In this document: positions 25,299 through 34,803 of the stretch, piece by piece | Position numbering within the stretch: position 1 is the first letter of the stretch | How the letters are laid out: each line of letters starts with the position of its first letter | Assembly: GCF_001574435.1 (NCBI RefSeq) | Contig: NZ_LOCN01000005.1 | Span: forward strand, 1-64,000 | DNA length: 64,000 nucleotides | Reading direction: 5' to 3' | Source of the DNA: Moritella sp. JT01 | GTDB taxonomy: Bacteria > Pseudomonadota > Gammaproteobacteria > Enterobacterales > Moritellaceae | Translations under genes and position numbers: made by a program | Notes under the pieces: generated by a model | What the model was told of the DNA's origin: nothing | The model's input: only the letters and a program-made list of their open reading frames with translations | Database searches by the model: none

Positions 25299-25721
25299 TT
25301 ACATTATCGTATAGGTAAGAGCATTTTGTCTGCCTACAGGCTCATTAGCGCCAGCTATTTGAGTAAAGATCGCCATACCATATTTATTCGTTAAGCATTT
25401 GAAGATAACTGTATGTGAAGGTTTGTTCAGTGGTTTTGTTTCGTCACCCAAATAGATACCGACACCATTTTCATCGTCGAGTACTTTATAAGTATAAGAT
25501 CCAGTGAAAGGACCAATTTCTTTATTAAGAAATTCGTTAAGATAACGATCTGTCGTATAGGTAACTTTCGATATAGCACCAGCATTCGGATTCGTTTCAC
25601 TGTATTGGGAATCAACATGATTAATCAACGTCATATTATCCAAACTATTGGGCACGTTACAGCTTGCATAAGTAAACCCTGAAAACATGACGGGGAGACA
25701 TAATATAATTTTCTTAAACAT
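25299..25721 (-). CDS. Small secreted protein of unknown function
   Basis: A 140-residue exported protein. The signal peptide (MFKKIILCLPVMFSGFTYA) ends before Ser-Cys. The mature part is beta-rich in appearance (TGSYTYKVLDDENGVGIYLG) with two cysteines, one at the new N-terminus and one in VIFKCLTNKYG, which could form a disulfide. ATG at 25721 is chosen for AGGA 6 nt upstream; the longer frame to 25769 has no start signal. I do not recognise the family; an outer-surface or periplasmic binding role is only a guess. Its neighbour downstream is the chitinase on the same strand, but 385 bp separate them. Confidence 0.7.
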   Translation of the reverse strand: MFKKIILCLPVMFSGFTYASCNVPNSLDNMTLINHVDSQYSETNPNAGAISKVTYTTDRYLNEFLNKEIGPFTGSYTYKVLDDENGVGIYLGDETKPLNKPSHTVIFKCLTNKYGMAIFTQIAGANEPVGRQNALTYTIM

Positions 25722-26058
25722 TAACGTTCCTAATTGTTGTGTTAAAAATAGAGCGTCAATAGCACCCAATAATGGGTACTCGGTCTAGCGCGATTTATTG
25801 TGAGAGTTCAAGGTTTAGGAAAAATAGATAAGGGTAAAGATGCCAAACAGCTGTCTCGCCATATTATGGTAAAAATATCAGGCTATAGAAGATGTGTTTA
25901 CACACTACCCCTTTTGACTATAATGCTTAGTTACAAAATAGCTAATGTTTTAAAAGGGTTATAATCAATCGACGTTTAATACGGAACCAATAACTGAACA
26001 ATTAATTAAATATACTTTTGTTGCAAATGAATGCGCACTAATTTAAAAAGGATAATAC

Positions 26059-26997
26059 ATGTTAAATAGAATTACAGCTCTGTTCCCGCTATGGGCACTT
26101 TTGGGGGCTATTTTCGCCTATATTCAGCCCGATCTTTTGATTCCTTTCAAAGGTTATATTGTTCCATTATTGATTATCATTATGCTATCCATGGGGTTAA
26201 CACTCAGTTTTCGTGATTTTACTAATGTGCTTACGTATAAATATGCGGTTGGTGCTGGAGTATTACTACAATTTACTATTATGCCTTTAGTCGCGTTAAT
26301 GATTAGCTTATTTCTGGGCTTGGATGAATCTCTGATGATAGGTATGGTATTAGTTGGAACTGTGGCGGGTGGAACTGCGTCGAATGTAGTGTGCTATTTG
26401 GCTAAAGGCGATGTTGCTTTATCTATCACCATGACGGCTACGTCAACGCTGCTTGGCGTCGTATTCACGCCCTTATTGGCAGAGTTATTGATTGGCCAAA
26501 AAGTAGATATTCCAATGGCTGTGATGATATGGAGCCTAGTTAAAATTGTATTATTACCGGTGAGTATCGGTTTGCTAATAAATCAATTGATAGGAAGTAA
26601 AATTACTCGTATTGCTCCTGTATTACCTCTTATCTCTATGCTATCGATTGTCACCGCAATTATGATTATTGTCGCACTTAATGCAAAACAATTTGCACAG
26701 CTTGGTCCCTTGATTGCACTTGCTGTTGTTTTGCATAACAGCACTGGATTGTTGCTTGGATATATCTGTTGCCGTTTAATGGGATTCAATAAAACGATTT
26801 GTCGAACCATTTCATTAGAGGTCGGATTACAAAATTCGGGGTTAGCGACCGCGCTGGCGATGAAATTCTTTACTCCGCTGTCTGCTTTACCTGCGGCTAT
26901 ATTTTCTGTGTGGCATAATTTATCCGGTGCATTATTGGCTGGATACTGGTCGCAGCGTGAGGAGGCACCTTCTACCCCGTGTAGTGATAAGGAATAA
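26059..26997 (+). CDS. Bile acid:sodium symporter (BASS) family transporter
   Basis: A 312-residue inner-membrane protein with about 10 membrane segments. IIIMLSMGLTLSFRDF near residue 50 and the sodium-site-like region VGTVAGGTASNVVCYLAKG near 97-115 are typical of BASS/PanS-type transporters. Members move bile acids, pantoate, ketopantoate or other organic acids with sodium. The Shine-Dalgarno AAAGGATAATAC precedes the ATG. Its 3' end overlaps the convergent dctM gene by 26 bp, so read-through in either direction gives antisense RNA. Substrate unknown. Confidence 0.88.
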   Translation: MLNRITALFPLWALLGAIFAYIQPDLLIPFKGYIVPLLIIIMLSMGLTLSFRDFTNVLTYKYAVGAGVLLQFTIMPLVALMISLFLGLDESLMIGMVLVGTVAGGTASNVVCYLAKGDVALSITMTATSTLLGVVFTPLLAELLIGQKVDIPMAVMIWSLVKIVLLPVSIGLLINQLIGSKITRIAPVLPLISMLSIVTAIMIIVALNAKQFAQLGPLIALAVVLHNSTGLLLGYICCRLMGFNKTICRTISLEVGLQNSGLATALAMKFFTPLSALPAAIFSVWHNLSGALLAGYWSQREEAPSTPCSDKE

Positions 26998-28246
26998 ATA
27001 ACGCGATCTCTGGTAACAGGTAAATAATCAAAACCGCCAGTAAGATGAGTATGAAAAAAGGAGTAACACCTTTAGTTATGTCTATTATTGGGCTACCTGT
27101 TACTGCTTGTATCGTAAATAGGTTTAAGCCGACAGGTGGAGTAACCAGAGCGCATTCAATCATCATCACGAATAATATCGCGAACCAGATAATATCAATC
27201 CCCATTAGCTGAATAGTGGGCAGTAATACAGGCATCATCAGCAGCAACATGGATATAGATTCTAGAAAAAAACCGATAATAAGCAGGCTAAGACAAATTG
27301 ACAAGATAAGTGCTGGAGGAGTACTGAATGATTCGGTTAATGTTAATGAGATACTTTGTGGAATGTCATAGAAGGTTATCGCTTTACTAAATATTTTTGC
27401 GCCAGCAATGACCAAAAATACAGAAACAGTTGTTTTCAGTGTATCCATGACAGCGTATTTCATCGCATCCCAACTAAGAGTTCGCTTTAATAATACGATC
27501 AGCAGAGATGTTGTCACACCGACGGCCGCTGATTCTGTTGGGGTACACACACCTGTGTAAATACCACCAATAATGACAAATATGAGCAGTAATGTTGGTA
27601 ATGCTTTAACACTGCAGATCATTCTTTCATGCCAGCTTGCTTTTGAAGATGGCGTATATTGATGATTGAATTTAGCCCAACAAAAACAATACAACATAAA
27701 CAGAGTCATCAGTAAAATACCAGGCCCAATACCAGCAAGAAATAGATCTAATATGGAAGATTCTGTAATAATACCGTAAATAATGAGGGGAATTGAAGGC
27801 GGGATCAATATACCGAGCGTTCCGCCTGCAGCAAGTAATCCAAGCACAAAACGACGTTCATAACCACGTGCGATCATTTCCTGAAAGGCGATATTGCCGA
27901 TGGTGGCAGATGTTGCAACGGAAGACCCTGAGATTGCAGAAAAAATACCACAGGATAGGATAGTCGCCATGGCTAGTCCTCCAGGCCAATGCCCTATCCA
28001 ACTTTGCACTGCACGGTATAGATCGGCACCAAGCTCACCTCGGATCAAAATATTAGACATTAATAAAAACAGAGGGATAGAAAGTAAGATAAAGTTATCC
28101 GCTGTACTGTAAAGGGTTATGGGGATGTTCATTAATGATATGTCATCATAGATAAACAAGCCGAGTCCTACCGTAGCAAATACAAAAGCAACGGGTATTC
28201 CTATTGCAAGTAGTATGACTAAGATAGTGAGAGTAATAACGGTCAT
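26972..28246 (-). CDS. dctM: TRAP transporter large permease DctM
   Basis: A 424-residue protein with about 12 membrane segments, the usual size for the large subunit of tripartite ATP-independent periplasmic transporters. ISGSSVATSATIGNIA near 105-125 and GILIPPSIPLIIYG near 150 are family hallmarks of the sodium/substrate sites. It is the last gene of dctPQM; its ATG shares one base with the dctQ stop (TAATG), with AAGGTGA upstream, so translation is coupled. It overlaps the convergent BASS gene by 26 bp. Confidence 0.93.
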   Translation of the reverse strand: MTVITLTILVILLAIGIPVAFVFATVGLGLFIYDDISLMNIPITLYSTADNFILLSIPLFLLMSNILIRGELGADLYRAVQSWIGHWPGGLAMATILSCGIFSAISGSSVATSATIGNIAFQEMIARGYERRFVLGLLAAGGTLGILIPPSIPLIIYGIITESSILDLFLAGIGPGILLMTLFMLYCFCWAKFNHQYTPSSKASWHERMICSVKALPTLLLIFVIIGGIYTGVCTPTESAAVGVTTSLLIVLLKRTLSWDAMKYAVMDTLKTTVSVFLVIAGAKIFSKAITFYDIPQSISLTLTESFSTPPALILSICLSLLIIGFFLESISMLLLMMPVLLPTIQLMGIDIIWFAILFVMMIECALVTPPVGLNLFTIQAVTGSPIIDITKGVTPFFILILLAVLIIYLLPEIALFIPYHYTG

Positions 28247-28743
28247 TATCGATTATCACCTTGCTGTGTGGATGATGCATACTTAAGTGTGCGTATTATT
28301 TCTGATATGCATTGCAGTACCAACGTAGCAAAGCCTATTGGTATCGCTATTTCTGTTATCCACATAGGCAAGGCAAGCATACTGGAAGCAGCCCTGCTAA
28401 GTCTGATGGAATCTGTGACGACTTGGATGCCGTAATAGCAGGCTATAGTACTAAAAATAGCGATAATAATAAGGGATAATATATCGGAAAAAAGGATGAA
28501 ATTAGGCCCTAACCATGGCCCTAGAATATCAATACGGATCATCCCTTTTTGTTGTATGGTATACGCTGCACCAAGGTAGATAGCCCATATCATACAACAC
28601 ATTGATAATTCTGCGGCCCAAATTGTGGGACTATTAAAAAGATATCTGGCGATGACTTCATAGGTAATCATCCCTGCGATAACAACAAATAACCAACCCA
28701 TTATTTGCCCTAAAAGGGATGATATGGCATCTATATATTTCAT
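28246..28743 (-). CDS. dctQ: TRAP transporter small permease DctQ
   Basis: A 165-residue protein with four membrane segments and the family motif around IARYLFNSPTIWAAELS near 30-48. It joins DctM in the membrane to receive the substrate carried by DctP. A good Shine-Dalgarno (AAGGATATAAAGGG) precedes the ATG, and 12 nt separate it from dctP. Confidence 0.92.
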   Translation of the reverse strand: MKYIDAISSLLGQIMGWLFVVIAGMITYEVIARYLFNSPTIWAAELSMCCMIWAIYLGAAYTIQQKGMIRIDILGPWLGPNFILFSDILSLIIIAIFSTIACYYGIQVVTDSIRLSRAASSMLALPMWITEIAIPIGFATLVLQCISEIIRTLKYASSTQQGDNR

Positions 28744-28755
28744 CCCTTTATATCC

Positions 28756-29742
28756 TTATAATGCGTTAGCGAGTTTGACAAGCTCATTACCGAGTTCGCC
28801 AGCAGATGTAATATACGTCTCCACGACTGGAGATGACGCCGCTTTCCACTGCCTAATCTCTGCATCATTTAGCGTAATCACTTGCATAGACGTTTTCTTG
28901 ATCTTGTCTAAAGCTGCATGTTCTTTTTCCACAATATTACCACGTAGCTCTTTTTCTACCTGATGTGCAGCAACCGTTAATATTTGTTGCTGTTTAGGTG
29001 TAAGGCTGAGCCAGAATTTATCATTAATAAGTACAACAAATTCAATGTCGGCATGATTGGTCAGGGTGACATAATCCATAACGTCATAAAGTTTTCGCGA
29101 AGCAATGGCTGTTAACCCTGTCATTCCTGCGTCGACGGTACCTCGTTGATAAGCCATGAACTGTTCACTACCTGAGATCATGGTTGGAGAACCATTGACG
29201 GCTGTAACTAATTCACCAACAATCTTACCAAATACGCGAACTTTTTTTCCTGTCATATCTTGTGGATGTTTAATGGGTTTGCCTTTGGATAGGATGACCG
29301 TGCTACCGTAAGCTTGCCACCAAAGTGGTCTAGCGCCTGTTTTAGTCATTTCGGCATCTAGCTTTTGTCTAATTTTGCTATTAGGGGCTGTTGCTTTTAC
29401 GACTGAGTCATACGTTGGGAACATAAAAGGGACAAAAAATAAATCAACAGCTGGGATCGTGCCTGCGAATCGAGTTAGAGAGGCAACCCCCATATTAATA
29501 GCACCAGAACTGACTGCGGCTGGTACATCTTTATCTTTATATAATTGGGCTGAAGGATAGATTTTAACTTTAAAATTCCCCTGACTTTCTTTTTCAACCT
29601 TGTCTTTAAAATGTATCAGGTTCTGACCAAGGGGGTGAGTAATAGGAAGCTGAAGGCTAATTTTTAGTTCTGTGACTGCCGCGGCAGGAAATGTTACGAC
29701 CATTGTTGAGAATAACAATGCTATTAATTTACTGGGTCTCAT
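28756..29742 (-). CDS. dctP: TRAP transporter solute-binding protein DctP
   Basis: A 328-residue periplasmic binding protein. A signal peptide of about 22 residues (ending FPAAAV) precedes the mature part starting TELKISLQLPITHPLGQNL. The DctP motifs KIYPSAQLYKD and GKKVRVFGK, with the family arginine expected to contact a substrate carboxylate, are present. FMAYQRGTVDAGMTG also fits. It is first in the dctPQM operon, so the system most likely imports a carboxylate, perhaps a C4-dicarboxylate or sugar acid. The ribosome site is weak. Confidence 0.92.
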   Translation of the reverse strand: MRPSKLIALLFSTMVVTFPAAAVTELKISLQLPITHPLGQNLIHFKDKVEKESQGNFKVKIYPSAQLYKDKDVPAAVSSGAINMGVASLTRFAGTIPAVDLFFVPFMFPTYDSVVKATAPNSKIRQKLDAEMTKTGARPLWWQAYGSTVILSKGKPIKHPQDMTGKKVRVFGKIVGELVTAVNGSPTMISGSEQFMAYQRGTVDAGMTGLTAIASRKLYDVMDYVTLTNHADIEFVVLINDKFWLSLTPKQQQILTVAAHQVEKELRGNIVEKEHAALDKIKKTSMQVITLNDAEIRQWKAASSPVVETYITSAGELGNELVKLANAL

Positions 29743-30093
29743 ACGTTAACCATGTTGTGTGCGTGTTAATTATGTTAACAGCGATTCGCGTTATCGTGTG
29801 TAAGCATTTGTAAGTTATACGTATCTTGAAGCCTTAATTCTTTCACCTATAAATATAAAATATAAAATAACAATGATTATTTTGTTTTTAAAAAAATAAC
29901 CATTGTTAATATTGAACGATGGGAATAGGACAGTTGATAATTTTAAAGGGGATTTGAAACCTTGACCTAGATCACATCTAAGTCATTGTTTAAAATGTGA
30001 TTAACATCCTTACTAAGTTGATTTTAGCTCATGGTCATCACATTTTTATGCATATGATAAACGGCATTGAAGGTCATAATGCTGTATTAACTA
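29743..30093. other. Intergenic region with dctPQM promoter
   Basis: No gene. TTGACCTAGATCAC at 29962-29975 loosely resembles an FNR box (two mismatches), and AATGTGATTAACATCC near 29995 loosely resembles a CRP half-dyad. Neither is convincing alone. Confidence 0.3.
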
Positions 30094-30549
30094 TTATAAA
30101 GGCTCTGGATATGCGGCTAATTTTGCTTTAATGAAATCTGAATGTGTAATGTAGATAAGCTCTGATACTTGTCTGATCAAAGCCTCCTCATATGGGTCAA
30201 TAGCGCCATCGGCATAAGCGACATGCCACATAGCTTCTGTTAGTACATAGCGTTGTGCATAATCGATGTTGCGTAATTTAGAGGTGAACTCATAAATTGA
30301 TACCGATTCGTCACTATTTTTCTGAGCAACAGTTAACAATTCATTCGCTCTTTCAATATTGATATCGAGTAACACTGCAAGTTGGTGTGACTTTGCATCT
30401 GTTTCTTTTTCACTTGTGACATTATCAGCACTGGCGACTTCACATAACAGTGCAGCCATTGATAACTCAAATTCGTTAGTATCAGCAGTGCCTATTGAAG
30501 CGGTTTCATTAGTGAGTTGTTTAAATAAATTTTGTAATGTTTTAAACAT
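30094..30549 (-). CDS. TerB-family protein
   Basis: A 151-residue cytoplasmic, all-helical acidic protein. The central-to-C-terminal part (AALLCEVASADN ... EAMWHVAYADGAIDPYEE) is the TerB fold, whose acidic residues bind metal in tellurite-resistance proteins. The repeated pattern of a small residue, Asp and Glu at the start of each helical half is typical of this family. No other ter genes are adjacent, so a tellurite role should not be assumed. Confidence 0.85.
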   Translation of the reverse strand: MFKTLQNLFKQLTNETASIGTADTNEFELSMAALLCEVASADNVTSEKETDAKSHQLAVLLDINIERANELLTVAQKNSDESVSIYEFTSKLRNIDYAQRYVLTEAMWHVAYADGAIDPYEEALIRQVSELIYITHSDFIKAKLAAYPEPL

Positions 30550-30871
30550 AAAATGCTTCGCTCTTATTGATAAGGATAAATAGTTATCTTAGGTATTAAG
30601 TTGAGACAACAATTATTGTAAAAAGTTGGTATCAACTCCCTACTCTATGCCCCTTTCTTTTATTGATAGCATACATATTAACAACACAATTTATTAGCAT
30701 TAATACTAAAGCGTTATTTATGAGACTAAATCGTTGTTTTTTATATCTAATTAATTAATACCTCTCGATATTTGTTATTATCCATTCTTAATACATGGTT
30801 TATTCATATCTAAACAATAAGTCATATTTATCAATAAAACTTGAACGCGGATACAAATTTCTTAGGTGTAT
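30550..30871. other. Divergent intergenic region
   Basis: Very AT-rich DNA between terB-like and diguanylate cyclase genes. Nothing beyond presumed promoters is seen. Confidence 0.4.
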
Positions 30872-32653
30872 ATGCTAACTCTAAAATTACAACCAAAGTT
30901 CTTCATCGCGATGCTCTATCCACTCATCGCTATAATCTTAATTAGCTTGATACACGTCGGCTATTCTGATTATAAATACATACAAAATAATACTTATCAG
31001 CAAGCTAAAAACAATCTTGATATTGCAAACGAATATCTAAATCAACACGCGAATGCGGTTAACAATCAGCTATATCTTCTTAGTGAAATCTACAAGTATA
31101 ATTATGATATAACTGATTTTTTGTTGAGTGCTCAACATTTACTTAATAATGAAAACAAATACTTAGAGATTGGTTTACTCACCTCTAATAATGAATACTA
31201 TGCGACAAATCATGTCTACAATTCTGACCCCGATGATAATAAATCACGGCCTTGGTTTAAAGAAAATATGAGCAACGACAAGCCGTTCGTATCAAAGCTT
31301 TATAAGAGTGAACAAACTAAAAAATGGACAGTGGCTATCGTTTGTTTACTACCCCTCAGTAATGGTGAAACAGCAAGAATTGTACTTGAGTTGGATATTT
31401 TAGGTTTATATGAAAAATTATCACTCCTTAAGACACTCATGAATGGTTATGTATATGCAGTAGATAGTACGACTGGGGACATTGTAATGCATCCAGATAA
31501 AAGCAGGATTAGTACTAAATCTATTAGTGTTTCCTCTACTGTTCTCGATGAGATTATCAATAATAAAAATGCGCTGAATACGATTAACTATACGTACAAC
31601 GGCCAAGATAAATTTAGTATATATGAAGTGAATAATCAACTTGGGTGGATATTGCTGTCTAATTCAAATAATGGCGATATAAAATATAAGGCCTTTAATA
31701 TTGGCGCTGTATCATTAGCATTACTTGCAGTAATCATTGTCATTACGCTTGCTATTTACATCTCTCATCGTATTCATACTAAAGGACAGCTGTTATCTGA
31801 ATCAGCAAGGCTTGAAGACATCTACCTTGCTTTATCACAAATGGCGTCCGAACTGTTTCGTTTTGATAACATTTTATTTTTCATTCACAATCCATATAAC
31901 CAGAAGTTCGAGGAGCCTATATATAATATAGCCTTGAATGAAGATGATGTTTTTCAAGAGGTTAGCACGAATAAAATCCAAGTGTTAAAAGTAGAAAAAC
32001 CGTTAACACCAAAGGTATCATCGAATCACCGTTGTGCTCGTATTCCTCTTTATAATAAAGGAGAGCTATTAGGTGTAATCTACTTAACAAATGCTAATTT
32101 AAAACATCTACATTTTATTCGTATATTTCGTAATTATGCACAGAGCGCATTAATCAATATGCTACTAACGCAAAAAATACGTAGCGAAGATTCAATGACG
32201 AATTTAATGAACAAGCTCTATTTGAGACAACAAATGGCCTTTCAGATACGTTGTAAAACGGAAAACACATACCTTGCTATGATTGACATTGATGATTTTA
32301 AAGCGATTAATGATACTTATGGCCATCTTTTTGGCGACCGTGTCATTATCAAAACAGCTGATATGCTAAAACATTATTTCAACCATCAATCAGTGACATC
32401 ACGTTATGGCGGTGAAGAATTTGCGGTGCTGTTTCATGCTAAAAATGACAAACAGGCACAGCAGGAATTAAATGAATTTCGTTATGGTATTGAAACCATG
32501 GTGATATCATCTGAACCATATAATTGTCATTTGACCGTAAGTATCGGTTTTACAGCGCTTCGAAATAGCGTTGATAAAACGATTTATGACGCTGATAAAG
32601 CGCTATATCGTGCAAAGACAAATAGTAAAAATAGGGTCTATCAATCAATCTAA
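30872..32653 (+). CDS. Diguanylate cyclase with periplasmic Cache-type sensor and GAF-like domain
   Basis: A 593-residue inner-membrane signalling enzyme. Membrane segments at about 13-33 and 275-297 enclose a periplasmic domain with a dCache look (NEYYATNHVYNS, SRPWFKENM, GYVYAVDSTTGDIVMHP). A GAF-like region (about 310-440) links to the GGDEF domain, whose active site is GGEEF (513-517). It should make cyclic di-GMP in response to an external ligand. The RxxD product-inhibition site expected just before the active site is absent. ATG at 30872 is chosen; a GTG two codons earlier is possible. The stop is only 16 nt before the ABC exporter gene. Confidence 0.9.
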   Translation: MLTLKLQPKFFIAMLYPLIAIILISLIHVGYSDYKYIQNNTYQQAKNNLDIANEYLNQHANAVNNQLYLLSEIYKYNYDITDFLLSAQHLLNNENKYLEIGLLTSNNEYYATNHVYNSDPDDNKSRPWFKENMSNDKPFVSKLYKSEQTKKWTVAIVCLLPLSNGETARIVLELDILGLYEKLSLLKTLMNGYVYAVDSTTGDIVMHPDKSRISTKSISVSSTVLDEIINNKNALNTINYTYNGQDKFSIYEVNNQLGWILLSNSNNGDIKYKAFNIGAVSLALLAVIIVITLAIYISHRIHTKGQLLSESARLEDIYLALSQMASELFRFDNILFFIHNPYNQKFEEPIYNIALNEDDVFQEVSTNKIQVLKVEKPLTPKVSSNHRCARIPLYNKGELLGVIYLTNANLKHLHFIRIFRNYAQSALINMLLTQKIRSEDSMTNLMNKLYLRQQMAFQIRCKTENTYLAMIDIDDFKAINDTYGHLFGDRVIIKTADMLKHYFNHQSVTSRYGGEEFAVLFHAKNDKQAQQELNEFRYGIETMVISSEPYNCHLTVSIGFTALRNSVDKTIYDADKALYRAKTNSKNRVYQSI

Positions 32654-32669
32654 AGCAAAGGTAAATATA

Positions 32670-34466
32670 ATGAGTTCAAGATTTTCGGGGAAAATAAATA
32701 AGACTCAGGCATTTACAAGTTTATTGCCCATATTCGCTTTCATTAAGCCTTACAAACTGATGGTAATGTACGCCCTACTTGCTCTTTTGGTGACCGCGGG
32801 GGTTAACTTATCAATAGGCCAAGGGGTTAGATTTGTGATTGATAATGGCTTTATTGCAGGGTCCGAAACACAATTAAAAAACGCGATACTTGTGCTTATT
32901 GTACTCATCACATTACTTGCTGTCGGTACATTTAGCCGATTTTACTTAATGTCATGGTTAGGTGAACGTGTGAGTGCAGACATACGAAAAGCAGTTTTTA
33001 ATCAGGTTATTAAGCTTCACCCAAGTTACTTTGAAGAAAATCGAAGTGGTGAAATAATGTCAAGACTAACAACTGACACCACACTACTTCAATCTATCAT
33101 TGGCTCTTCGTTTTCAATGGCATTACGTAGTGTGCTCATGTTATTTGGTGGTTTGATTATGTTATTAGTCACTAATTTAGGACTGACTTTATGGGTTGTT
33201 GCTTGTGTCCCTTTTATCCTTATCCCAATACTTATCTATGGTAGAAAAGTAAGAGTCTTGGCTGCAAGTAGCCAAGATGCGATTGCAGACATTGGTACAT
33301 ATGCTGGTGAAATAATTCAAAACATTAAAGTCGTGCAAAGCTATACGCATGAAGAAAAAGAACAATCATCGTTTGCTAATGAAGTAGAAAATGCATTTAC
33401 AGTGGCAAAAGATAGAATCAAACAACGTTCACTATTAATCGCAATTGTTATCTTCCTGACATTTAGTGCCATCAGTATCATGCTTTGGATTGGCGGCATG
33501 GATGTACTCGAAGGAAAAATGACAGCCGGTGAATTAGGTGCGTTTGTGTTTTATGCCATTATGGTCGCTATGTCTGTCGCTACTATTTCCGAGGTCTATG
33601 GGGAATTGCAGCGGGCAGCCGGTTCTGCCACACGGTTGTTAGAATTACTTGAAGTCACAAGCAAGATACAATCACCTGATACACCGAAAGAAATCACTAA
33701 GCAACATGACAATATTATTGAATTTAAAAACTTGGATTTTTATTATCCATCACGCCCCAATACCGCAGCTTTAAAATCAATAAATCTTAAAATCCCGAAA
33801 GGTAAAATCGTCGCATTGGTTGGACCATCAGGCGCAGGTAAAACGACGCTGTTTGAACTGTTACAGCGATTTTATGACCCTCAAATTGGTCATGTATTGT
33901 TTAATAATATCAATATTAATGAATTAGAACTGAATGATGTACGCAAACGAATGGGCATGGTACCGCAACATCCCGTCTTATTTAGCGCTGATGTTTGGCA
34001 TAACATTCGCTATGGTGATCCAACCGCTTCAGATGAAGATGTGATTAAAGCGGCTGAACTAGCCCATGCGAATGAATTTATTGATCAACTACCAGAAGGT
34101 TACAACAGTTTTCTGGGGGAGCAAGGTGTGCGTTTGTCCGGTGGTCAAAAACAACGTATCGCCCTCGCCCGTGCGATTTTAAAAGACCCAGAGGTATTAT
34201 TACTTGATGAAGCAACCAGTGCCCTCGATGCAGAAAGCGAACATCATGTTCAAGCCGCACTTGAAAAACTAATGGAAAATAGGACGACACTTATCATTGC
34301 CCATCGGTTATCGACGGTTGTAAATGCAGACCTTATTTTACTGATGGATAAAGGGGAAATTGTTGCTCAAGGAACGCACTCTCAATTGATTAATGAATCG
34401 ACTTTATATAAACGTCTTTGCGAACTGCAGTTTGATAAGGCTATGTATAAGTATAAATTGGGGTAG
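32670..34466 (+). CDS. ABC exporter, fused permease/ATPase (MsbA/BmrA-like)
   Basis: A 598-residue half-transporter. Six membrane segments lie in residues about 20-310, then an ATPase domain with Walker A GPSGAGKTT (385-393), Q-loop VPQHP, signature LSGGQKQR, Walker B LLLDEATSALD and H-loop IAHRLS. It would act as a homodimer exporting lipid or drug-like substrates. ATG at 32670 has AAAGGT 8 nt upstream; the longer frame from 32571 overlaps the cyclase gene and is rejected. The 16-nt gap to the cyclase gene implies co-transcription, an unusual pairing. Confidence 0.9.
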   Translation: MSSRFSGKINKTQAFTSLLPIFAFIKPYKLMVMYALLALLVTAGVNLSIGQGVRFVIDNGFIAGSETQLKNAILVLIVLITLLAVGTFSRFYLMSWLGERVSADIRKAVFNQVIKLHPSYFEENRSGEIMSRLTTDTTLLQSIIGSSFSMALRSVLMLFGGLIMLLVTNLGLTLWVVACVPFILIPILIYGRKVRVLAASSQDAIADIGTYAGEIIQNIKVVQSYTHEEKEQSSFANEVENAFTVAKDRIKQRSLLIAIVIFLTFSAISIMLWIGGMDVLEGKMTAGELGAFVFYAIMVAMSVATISEVYGELQRAAGSATRLLELLEVTSKIQSPDTPKEITKQHDNIIEFKNLDFYYPSRPNTAALKSINLKIPKGKIVALVGPSGAGKTTLFELLQRFYDPQIGHVLFNNININELELNDVRKRMGMVPQHPVLFSADVWHNIRYGDPTASDEDVIKAAELAHANEFIDQLPEGYNSFLGEQGVRLSGGQKQRIALARAILKDPEVLLLDEATSALDAESEHHVQAALEKLMENRTTLIIAHRLSTVVNADLILLMDKGEIVAQGTHSQLINESTLYKRLCELQFDKAMYKYKLG

Positions 34467-34584
34467 TCTTAATTTTTAGTATAAATTAATTTATCAAACT
34501 TGAAGTTAATTACCTACTGTCTACTATTACAAAGTAGATAATAATTCATCTATGTATCTACTTAAATAAAACAGTAGGAATACT

Positions 34585-34764
34585 ATGAAACAATTAATTT
34601 TATTGATGGTGTTAGTGATACCTTCAGTTACATTTTCAGTGAGTGCAACCGAAGGACAAGGCTCTGGAGTATTAGGACCGGAAGTGCAATGTAAATTACA
34701 AAACGGTTCTGTTATTCAAACATTCGCTCAAATATGTACAGCACACAAAGGCAGCTCATTATAA
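34585..34764 (+). CDS. Small secreted peptide
   Basis: A 59-codon gene missed by length filters. A signal peptide (MKQLILLMVLVIPSVTFSVSA) precedes a mature part of about 38 residues with two cysteines (EVQCKLQNGSV, AQICTAHKG) that could form one disulfide loop. AGGA lies 6 nt before the ATG, and a hairpin follows the stop. No family recognised. Confidence 0.7.
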   Translation: MKQLILLMVLVIPSVTFSVSATEGQGSGVLGPEVQCKLQNGSVIQTFAQICTAHKGSSL

Positions 34765-34773
34765 TTAGGGCAT

Positions 34774-34803
34774 ATTAGTACAAGCTTACAACCTTGTACT
34801 AAT
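34774..34803. terminator. Hairpin between convergent genes
   Basis: ATTAGTACAAG and CTTGTACTAAT form a perfect 11-bp stem with an 8-nt loop, overlapping the stop codon of the minus-strand lipoprotein gene. T-runs are poor. Confidence 0.55.

Noticed and set aside
29962-29975. FNR box controlling the TRAP operon
   Set aside because: Two consensus positions are wrong and it lies about 220 bp upstream; kept only as a note.
32571-32669. Longer start of the ABC exporter overlapping the diguanylate cyclase
   Set aside because: The extra N-terminus is basic and non-family, while ATG at 32670 has a proper ribosome site.
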